From assembly GCA_963204845.1 (NCBI GenBank), contig CAUJIL010000023.1:1-5905 (forward strand): DNA of 5,905 nucleotides, in the 5' to 3' direction. The translations under genes were made by a program, and so were the position numbers. The notes under the pieces are model-generated. The model was not told the DNA's origin, searched no databases, and saw only the letters and a list, made by a program, of their open reading frames with translations. Positions 1 through 5,905 of the stretch are shown one piece after another. Position 1 is the stretch's first letter, and the number at the start of each line of letters is the position of its first letter. The DNA is from Pseudomonadota bacterium. GTDB taxonomy: Bacteria > Pseudomonadota > Gammaproteobacteria > Pseudomonadales > UBA5518.

Positions 1-20
1 TGGAGGTGTGCAGAGTGACC

Positions 21-53
21 ATTGCCGTACCGCTGGTAAAAAAGAGCGGCAAT
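21..53. repeat. Imperfect inverted repeat upstream of glnS
   Basis: ATTGCCG at 21-27 is matched by its reverse complement CGGCAAT at 47-53. An alternative fold pairs ATTG (21-24) with CAAT (50-53) and CCGCT (30-34) with AGCGG (45-49), leaving a 5-nt bulge and an A-rich 10-nt loop. It could be the terminator of a gene lying to the left, or an operator for glnS. The nearest T-run (63-66) is about 10 nt past the stem and only four long, so it is not a convincing intrinsic terminator. The rest of positions 1-64 shows no recognisable coding sequence. Confidence 0.35.
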
Positions 54-90
54 CATAGCGGGTTTTGTTCCGGCCACCTACCCCGGCGGC

Positions 91-96
91 TATAAT
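91..96 (+). promoter_or_regulatory. Probable sigma70 -10 box of the glnS-cysS promoter
   Basis: The hexamer TATAAT at 91-96 is a perfect sigma70 -10 consensus in otherwise GC-rich DNA. It predicts a transcript start near 103 and a leader of about 30 nt before the glnS ATG at 134. No good -35 is visible. With a 17-bp spacer the -35 position (68-73) reads TTCCGG. TTGTTC at 65-70 is closer to consensus but would need a 20-bp spacer. No extended -10 TG is present. The promoter would serve both glnS and cysS, since cysS has no gap of its own. Confidence 0.55.
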
Positions 97-133
97 CCCC
101 GCCCACAATTTTTGCCGCAAATCGCCAGCCTCG

Positions 134-1369
<1,236 letters not shown>

Positions 1370-1813
1370 CGCAACGCCTACGTGATCCGCGCCGACGAGG
1401 TGGTGCGCGACGCGCACGGCGAGATCGTCGAGCTGCGCTGCAGCCACGATCCCGCGACGCTGGGACGCAACCCGTCCGACGGACGCAAGGTCAAGGGCGT
1501 GATCCACTGGGTCGAGGCCTCGCAGGCGCTCGACTGCGAGGTGCGGCTCTACGACCGCCTGTTCCTCGATCCGCAACCCGACGCGGGCGAGCGCAACTTC
1601 ATCGACAACCTGAACCCGCACAGCCTCGCGGTGCTGCGCGGCTGCAGGGCCGAGCCCGGGCTGGCCGCACTGCCCACCGGCGCGAGCTGCCAGTTCGAGC
1701 GCGAAGGCTATTTCTGCCGCGATCCCGAGACCGGGGAAGGCGGCGCCGTGGTGTTCAACCGCACCATCGGGCTGCGCGACACGTGGTCGGGCTCCGCGGC
1801 GGCGAAGGGGTAG
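1370..1813 (+). CDS. glnS: Glutaminyl-tRNA synthetase, C-terminal anticodon-binding part after the TAG
   Basis: These codons, in the same frame as the N-terminal part, encode RNAYVIRADEVV at the start and later DGRKVKGVIHWVEA, RLYDRLF, QFEREGYFC and FNRTIGLRDTW. All are hallmark segments of the GlnRS beta-barrel anticodon-binding domain. Gln520 and Arg523 (full-length numbering) align with E. coli Gln517 and Arg520, which read U35 of the anticodon, so the truncated N-terminal product would lack them. The stretch has no further stop and keeps family residues to the end. The gene ends with a second TAG at 1811-1813. If translated separately, the first plausible start is GTG 1382 (143 residues), 12 nt past the stop, without a well-placed ribosome binding site. 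It is best annotated as the rest of glnS: readthrough product, split subunit or decaying 3' end. Confidence 0.85.
   Translation, partial: RNAYVIRADEVVRDAHGEIVELRCSHDPATLGRNPSDGRKVKGVIHWVEASQALDCEVRLYDRLFLDPQPDAGERNFIDNLNPHSLAVLRGCRAEPGLAALPTGASCQFEREGYFCRDPETGEGGAVVFNRTIGLRDTWSGSAAAKG
1804..1810 (+). promoter_or_regulatory. Shine-Dalgarno of cysS, inside the glnS 3' end
   Basis: GAAGGGG at 1804-1810 is a purine-rich ribosome binding site ending 7 nt before ATG 1818. It overlaps the last codons of glnS, so ribosomes finishing glnS would arrive right at the cysS start. It supports ATG 1818 as the cysS start. Confidence 0.6.
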
Positions 1814-1817
1814 GGCG

Positions 1818-3221
1818 ATGGGCTTGCAGATCCACAACTCGATGAGCCGGCGCACCGAGGCGTTCCGGCCGCTGGTGCCGGGGCGCATCGGCATGTACGT
1901 CTGCGGCATCACGGTCTACGACTACTGCCACATCGGGCACGCCCGGCTGCTGGTGGCCTTCGACGTGGTGGCACGCTACCTGCGCGCGCGCGGCTGGCAG
2001 CTCGAGTACGTGCGCAACATCACCGACATCGACGACAAGATCATCCGTCGCGCTGGCGAGAACGCCGAGCCGCTCGAGGCGCTCACCGGGCGCATGATCG
2101 CGGCGATGCACGAGGACGAGCGTGCGCTGGGCAACCTGCCGCCGGACCGTGAACCGCGTGCGACCGCGCACATCGACGACATCCTCGCCATCGTCGCGCG
2201 GCTGGTCGACTCCGGCCACGCGTACCGGGCGCCGAACGGCGACGTGTACTACCGCGTGGCGCGCTTCGCCGACTACGGCAAGCTCTCGGGTCGCAAGCCC
2301 GACGAACTGCTGGCCGGCGCGCGCGTGGAAGTGGGCGAGGACAAGGAAGACCCGCGGGATTTCGTGCTGTGGAAGGCCGCGAAGCCCGGCGAACCGGCGT
2401 GGGAATCCCCGTGGGGGCCGGGGCGCCCGGGCTGGCACATCGAGTGCTCGGCGATGTCGATGCGCTGCCTCGGCGAGACCTTCGATATCCACGGCGGCGG
2501 CCCCGACCTGATCTTCCCGCATCACGAGAACGAGATCGCGCAGTCCGAGGCGGCCACCGGCAAGTGCTTCGCCAACTACTGGATGCACGTGGGTCCACTG
2601 CGGGTCGACGACGAGAAGATGTCGAAGTCGCTCGGCAACTTCTTCACCATCCGCGACGTGCTCGCGCGTCATCGGCCCGAGGTGCTGCGCTTCCTGCTGC
2701 TCGCGAGCCACTACCGCAGTCCGATCAACTACGCGGAGTCCAGCCTGCACTCGGCGCGCCAGGCGCTGGAGCGCTTCTACGCGGCGCTGCGCGACTTCGG
2801 CGACGTGGCGCCGCTGCCGGTGGCCGAGCTCGCGGGCAGCGGGCACTTCGAGCGTTTTTGCGCGGCGATGGACGATGACTTCAATACCCCGGGCGCCCTG
2901 GCGGCGATGCACGACCTGGCGCGCGAGCTGAACGCCGTCGCACGCGAAGGCGATGCGGGGCGCGCGCGCCGGCTGGCTGCTGAACTGCGCGGCCTCGGTG
3001 CGATCCTCGGCCTGCTGGCGGACGACCCGCTGGCGTTTCGCCGCGGCGGCGAGAGCGTCAGCGACGAGGCCTGGATCGACGCGCTGGTCGCCGAGCGCGT
3101 GCAGGCGAAGCAGGCACGCGACTTCGCGCGCGCCGACGCGATCCGCGCCGAGTTGCGTGAGCACGGGATCGTGATCGAGGACACGCGCGAGGGGTCGATC
3201 TGGCGCCGCGACGCGGGCTGA
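1818..3221 (+). CDS. cysS: Cysteinyl-tRNA synthetase
   Basis: CysRS is a class Ia monomeric cytoplasmic enzyme that charges tRNA-Cys with cysteine using ATP. The 467-residue protein is close to the 461 of E. coli. It opens with the family N-terminus and GMYVCGITVYDYCHIGHAR. The HIGH motif is at residues 38-41 and KMSKS at 267-271. The four zinc ligands that select cysteine are all present: Cys29, Cys210, His235 and Glu239, each offset by one from E. coli. The segments HIECSAMS and FPHHENEIAQSE surround them. The C-terminal helical DALR-type region and small tail (RADAIRAELREHGIVIEDT) complete the protein. It starts 4 nt after the glnS stop, so the two genes are almost certainly co-transcribed and possibly translationally coupled. 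It appears intact. The stop is TGA at 3219-3221, only 20 bp from the convergent feoB stop, with no terminator-like hairpin plus T-run between them. Confidence 0.98.
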   Translation: MGLQIHNSMSRRTEAFRPLVPGRIGMYVCGITVYDYCHIGHARLLVAFDVVARYLRARGWQLEYVRNITDIDDKIIRRAGENAEPLEALTGRMIAAMHEDERALGNLPPDREPRATAHIDDILAIVARLVDSGHAYRAPNGDVYYRVARFADYGKLSGRKPDELLAGARVEVGEDKEDPRDFVLWKAAKPGEPAWESPWGPGRPGWHIECSAMSMRCLGETFDIHGGGPDLIFPHHENEIAQSEAATGKCFANYWMHVGPLRVDDEKMSKSLGNFFTIRDVLARHRPEVLRFLLLASHYRSPINYAESSLHSARQALERFYAALRDFGDVAPLPVAELAGSGHFERFCAAMDDDFNTPGALAAMHDLARELNAVAREGDAGRARRLAAELRGLGAILGLLADDPLAFRRGGESVSDEAWIDALVAERVQAKQARDFARADAIRAELREHGIVIEDTREGSIWRRDAG

Positions 3222-3241
3222 GCGCGGCAGCCGGGCAGGGA

Positions 3242-5563
3242 TCAGAGGTTGACCACCGGTATCAGGCGGCCGTCGCGCCGACGGCGGTCGCCGAGGTGCA
3301 TCAGCCACGCGTAACAGGCGCCGAGCGCCGCCAGGCAGCCGCCGACCCACAGCGCCGAGGCCAGCGGATGCGCGGCGAACGTGCCGGCCTGGTAGACGAT
3401 CACCGCCAGCGTGTACGCGATCACCGTGTTCCACGTGGCCGAGAAGAAGGCCCAGAAGCCCCCGAGTTCCTTGTACAACGCGCCCAGCGTCGCGACGCAG
3501 GGCATGTAGAGCAGCACGAACAGCACGTAGGCGAAGGCACCGATCTGGCCGTCGAACAGGCTGGCCATCAGCCCGAGCGTGGTGTCGTGCAGGCCCTCCT
3601 GCTCGACGATCGCCGCGCGGTCGCCGATGTCGCCGAGTCCCAGCGGGTCGGTGATCGTCTCCCCGAGCGCCGCGAGGTTCGCTCCCACCGAGGCGAAGGC
3701 CTCGTCGAGCATCGCCCGCGGGTTGGCCGCGGCGCCGGCGTCGGTGCCCTCGCGCGCCATCGTCGTGTACAGCGCGTCCAGCGTGCCGACCACCACTTCC
3801 TTGGCGAAGATGCCGCTGAAAATGCCCACCGTGGCCGGCCAGTTGTCCTCGTCCAATCCCATCGGCGCAAACAATGGAGTGATCGTCTTGCCGATCTGCG
3901 ACAGCAGCGAGCGCTCGGTGTTCTGGTTGCCGAAGCTGCCGTCGGTGCCCACCGAGTTCACGAAGTTCAGCACCAGCACCACGGCGACGATCGCCTTGCC
4001 GGCGCGCAGCACGAAGCCCTTCAGCCGGAACCAGGTGTGCAGCAGCAGCCCGCGCAGCGTCGGCACGTGGTATGGCGGCAGTTCGAGCAGGAACGGGGAG
4101 AGGTCGCGCGCGAGCAGGCGCCGGCGCAGCAGCAAGCCGGTGCCGATCGCCAGCGCGATGCCGATCAGGTACAGCGCGAACACCACGTTCTGCCCGTTGC
4201 GCGGAAACAGCGCAGCGGCGAACAGCGCGTAGACGGTGAGCCGCGCGCCGCAGGACATGAACGGCGCCATCATCGCCGTCAGCAGGCGGTCCTGCTGGGT
4301 ATCGAGGCTGCGGGTGGCCATCACCGCCGGCACGTTGCAGCCGAAACCCACGATCAGCGGCACGAAGGCCTTGCCCGGCAGCCCCACGGCGCGCATCAGG
4401 CGATCGAGGATGAACGCCGCGCGTGCCATGTAGCCGGAATCCTCGAGGAAACTCTGGAACAGGAACAACGAGGCGATCACCGGCACGAAGCTTGCCACCA
4501 GCTGGACGCCGCCGCCGATGCCGTCGGCCAGCGCCGCCACCATCCACTGCGGCGTGCCGATCCCGGCCAGCGCGGAGCGCGGCAGCTCGACGAACAGCGC
4601 ACCGGCCGCGAGGTCGAAGAAGTCGATGAACGCACCGCCGACGTTGATCGTGAAGGTGAACATCAGGTACATCACGCCGAGCAGCACCGGGAAGGCGAGC
4701 AGGCGGTTCAGCAGCACCCGGTCCAGCACCTCGGTGACGTTGACGCGCTTGCCCTGCTCGGTGCGCACCGCCTGGCCGACGATCTGCCCGATCGCACGGT
4801 AGCGGGCGGCGATCAGCGCGTCTCCCGCGTTGCCGCCCAACCTGGCCTCGAGCTCCTCGACGAGCGGCAGCACGCGCTCGCGCACCGACTCACCGATGCG
4901 CTCCAGCGCGGCGGCATCGCGCTCCAGCAGCGCGGCAGCCAGCAGCCGGCCGCTGGGGCCGGCCTGCGCCGGGTCCAGTGCCGCCTGCACGCCGAGCAAT
5001 GCGTTCTCGAGCGCCGCGTCGAGCGCGAGCCGCGCGGGTGGCGGCTGATCGGTCTGCAGTTCGGCGCAGATGGCCTCGACCAGCGCGCGCACGCCGTCGC
5101 CGCGGCTGGCGACCAGCGGCACCACCGGACAGCCGAGGCAGTTCGCCAGCCGGTGCGGATCGACGTGCAGCCCCTGCGAGTGCGCCACGTCGATCATGTT
5201 CAGCGCGACGACCACCGGCACGTTGGCGTCGAAGATCTGCGAGCTGAGGTAAAGTCCGCGCGCGATGCTCGCCGCATCGACGATATTGACGATCAGGTCC
5301 GCCTCGCGCGACAGCACGTAGGCCTGCGCGATCTGCTGGTCGATCGCGTCGTCGTCGCGCGAGACGTGCAGCGAAAAGGTGCCGGGGAGGTCCACCACCC
5401 GGATGTGCAGCCCTTCGTGGGTAAACGTGCCGGTCTTGCGCTCGACCGTCACGCCCGGCCAGTTGCCTACGCTCTGGTGGGAACCCGTCAGGCGGTTGAA
5501 CAGCGTGGTCTTGCCGCAGTTGGGATTGCCGACCAGCGCAATGGTAAAGGACTTGCCGTTCAC
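3242..5563 (-). CDS. feoB: Ferrous iron transporter FeoB
   Basis: FeoB is the inner-membrane Fe(II) permease with a cytosolic GTPase domain. The protein has 773 residues, the same length as E. coli FeoB. The G domain shows G1 GNPNCGKT at residues 12-19, the switch I segment GNWPGVTVE with Thr39, G3 DLPG at 58-61, G4 NMID at 122-125 and a G5-like SRG near 153-155. A helical GDI-type spacer follows to about residue 270, then a polytopic membrane core. Gate-like repeats carry the conserved cysteines: GCNVPA (Cys409) and PCVATL (Cys689). The conserved GIFSGIFAKEVVVGTL segment (Lys588) is also present. The start is GTG at 5563-5561, overlapping the feoA stop as GTGA, which implies translational coupling. 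A weak GGA lies about 7 nt upstream. No feoC gene follows, because cysS abuts tail to tail. It appears intact, with TGA as stop. Confidence 0.98.
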   Translation of the reverse strand: MNGKSFTIALVGNPNCGKTTLFNRLTGSHQSVGNWPGVTVERKTGTFTHEGLHIRVVDLPGTFSLHVSRDDDAIDQQIAQAYVLSREADLIVNIVDAASIARGLYLSSQIFDANVPVVVALNMIDVAHSQGLHVDPHRLANCLGCPVVPLVASRGDGVRALVEAICAELQTDQPPPARLALDAALENALLGVQAALDPAQAGPSGRLLAAALLERDAAALERIGESVRERVLPLVEELEARLGGNAGDALIAARYRAIGQIVGQAVRTEQGKRVNVTEVLDRVLLNRLLAFPVLLGVMYLMFTFTINVGGAFIDFFDLAAGALFVELPRSALAGIGTPQWMVAALADGIGGGVQLVASFVPVIASLFLFQSFLEDSGYMARAAFILDRLMRAVGLPGKAFVPLIVGFGCNVPAVMATRSLDTQQDRLLTAMMAPFMSCGARLTVYALFAAALFPRNGQNVVFALYLIGIALAIGTGLLLRRRLLARDLSPFLLELPPYHVPTLRGLLLHTWFRLKGFVLRAGKAIVAVVLVLNFVNSVGTDGSFGNQNTERSLLSQIGKTITPLFAPMGLDEDNWPATVGIFSGIFAKEVVVGTLDALYTTMAREGTDAGAAANPRAMLDEAFASVGANLAALGETITDPLGLGDIGDRAAIVEQEGLHDTTLGLMASLFDGQIGAFAYVLFVLLYMPCVATLGALYKELGGFWAFFSATWNTVIAYTLAVIVYQAGTFAAHPLASALWVGGCLAALGACYAWLMHLGDRRRRDGRLIPVVNL

Positions 5564-5802
5564 AGCAGTTCCACGCGCAGTGCGGCGGCCTCGGCGCGGC
5601 GCAGGCTGAGGCGAAAGCCACGCAAGGTGATCTGCACCGGATCGCCGAGCGGGGCGTTGCGCACCACGGTGAACTCGGTGCCCGGCGTCAGTCCCATGCT
5701 GAGCAGGCGGTTGCGATAGTACTCGGGCATCGGGCCAAAGCCATCGACGCGCGCCCGGTCACCGGGACGAAGCTGGGCAAACAGGGCAAGGTGTTTTTCC
5801 AT
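5560..5802 (-). CDS. feoA: FeoA, small SH3-like partner of FeoB
   Basis: FeoA is a small cytosolic SH3-fold protein needed for Fe(II) uptake through FeoB, probably by contacting it or tuning its activity. The 80 residues match the family length. Recognisable elements are LRPGDRARV (11-19), the signature LLSMGLTPGTEFTVV (33-47), APLGDPVQITLRG (50-62) and LSLRRAEAAAL (65-75). The start ATG at 5802-5800 is the only sensible start. No Shine-Dalgarno precedes it, and a good -10 hexamer sits only 8 nt upstream, so the mRNA may be nearly leaderless. Its TGA overlaps the feoB GTG by 4 nt, placing both genes in one operon. Confidence 0.96.
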   Translation of the reverse strand: MEKHLALFAQLRPGDRARVDGFGPMPEYYRNRLLSMGLTPGTEFTVVRNAPLGDPVQITLRGFRLSLRRAEAAALRVELL

Positions 5803-5810
5803 GTTCGCAG

Positions 5811-5838
5811 CTTATACAACAATAGGAATGATTCGCAA
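5811..5838 (-). promoter_or_regulatory. Probable feoAB promoter (-35 TTGCGA, -10 TATAAG)
   Basis: Read on the minus strand, TTGCGA (5838-5833) matches the -35 consensus at 4 of 6 bases and TATAAG (5816-5811) matches the -10 at 5 of 6, with a 16-bp spacer. The predicted transcript start is near 5804, two bases before the feoA ATG. The Fur-box-like palindrome covers the -35 and part of the spacer, which fits repression by blocking RNA polymerase. This is a motif reading only; no start site has been measured. Confidence 0.6.
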
Positions 5839-5845
5839 CAATAGG
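5817..5845. repeat. Two direct repeats of CAACAATAGG, 19 bp apart
   Basis: CAACAATAGG occurs at 5817-5826 and again at 5836-5845, start to start 19 bp. Extending to the full 19-bp period, 14 of 19 positions agree (5817-5835 against 5836-5854). The repeats flank the GAATGATTC core of the putative Fur box and overlap the feo promoter spacer and -35 region. They may be a second regulator's binding sites or the remains of a local duplication. Confidence 0.6.
5823..5837 (-). promoter_or_regulatory. Putative Fur box of feoAB
   Basis: The minus-strand 15-mer TGCGAATCATTCCTA matches the 7-1-7 Fur consensus TGATAATNATTATCA at 9 of 14 informative positions. It contains the perfect core palindrome GAAT-N-ATTC (5826-5834). 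The left half, TGCGAATCATTC, resembles Fur sites I recall from other proteobacteria. Its place within the feoA promoter, and the fact that feo operons are classic Fur targets, raise the likelihood. The right half is poorer (CCTA instead of ATCA). An Irr or MntR site cannot be excluded from sequence alone. Confidence 0.6.
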
Positions 5846-5857
5846 TATGCGCAGGAA

Positions 5858-5905
5858 TGCCGCTGCCGGGTGCCGCTGCCGGGTGCCGCTGCCGGGTGCC
5901 GCTGC
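5858..5905. repeat. Perfect 13-bp tandem repeat, 3.7 copies, running off the window end
   Basis: The unit TGCCGCTGCCGGG occurs at 5858-5870, 5871-5883 and 5884-5896, then partially (9 of 13 bases) at 5897-5905. All copies are identical. The unit is itself built from two TGCCG cores. It lies upstream of the feoA promoter, with its near edge about 20 bp from the putative -35. The length is not a multiple of three and no gene reads through it here. The window stops within the array, so the true copy number is unknown. Confidence 0.9.

Noticed and set aside
44..66. Intrinsic terminator for a gene left of the window
   Set aside because: The hairpin is imperfect and the only T-run (63-66) is short and about 10 nt beyond the stem.
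65..133. Upstream in-frame TTG start for glnS adding 23 residues
   Set aside because: The extra residues do not resemble the GlnRS N-terminus, and TTG 65 lies upstream of the probable -10 box at 91-96, so it would not be in the transcript.
1755..4547. 930-codon minus-strand open frame spanning antisense of cysS and an alternate frame of feoB
   Set aside because: It crosses the boundary of two unrelated real genes on different strands and has low-complexity Arg/Ala/Gly-rich sequence; it is a compositional shadow.
3296..5719. 807-codon plus-strand open frame opposite feoB and feoA
   Set aside because: It is antisense to well-recognised FeoB and FeoA and its translation is Gln/Arg/His/Ala-rich with no domain signature.
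5858..5905. CRISPR array
   Set aside because: The repeats are contiguous 13-bp units without spacers.

Overview
This is a GC-rich bacterial window, with codon third positions mostly G or C. It carries two convergent two-gene units. The plus strand encodes glutaminyl-tRNA synthetase (glnS) followed by cysteinyl-tRNA synthetase (cysS). The minus strand encodes the ferrous iron transporter pair feoA-feoB. Bacterial GlnRS, a glnS-cysS neighbourhood and a 773-residue enterobacterial-type FeoB suggest a high-GC proteobacterium, most likely a gammaproteobacterium. This is inference from protein character, with no database search behind it. The right edge ends inside a perfect tandem repeat, which looks like the natural end of a draft or metagenomic contig.

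Layout: 1-133 is a non-coding leader with an imperfect inverted repeat (21-53) and a perfect TATAAT box (91-96). glnS runs from ATG 134 to TAG 1811-1813 but is split by an in-frame TAG at 1367-1369. The reading frame on both sides of that TAG is the same, and the protein on both sides is well-conserved GlnRS. cysS (1818-3221) starts 4 nt after the glnS stop. Only 20 bp separate the cysS stop from the feoB stop. feoB (5563 down to 3242) overlaps the end of feoA (5802 down to 5560) by 4 nt (GTGA). Upstream of feoA (5803-5905) lie a compact promoter with a Fur-box-like palindrome, two 10-bp direct repeats 19 bp apart, and 3.7 copies of a 13-bp tandem repeat.

The tRNA synthetases charge tRNA-Gln and tRNA-Cys for translation. 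FeoA and FeoB form an Fe(II) uptake system in the inner membrane that is plausibly repressed by Fur-Fe(II). The two units look functionally unrelated and merely abut tail to tail.

The most notable feature is the amber codon inside glnS. It sits in the anticodon-binding region of the enzyme that charges tRNA-Gln, at the centre of a perfect 12-bp palindrome. It could be a sequence error, a recent nonsense mutation, a split enzyme, or a readthrough site; the sequence alone does not decide. I found no CRISPR array, mobile element, tRNA or rRNA gene, and no new multi-gene system.
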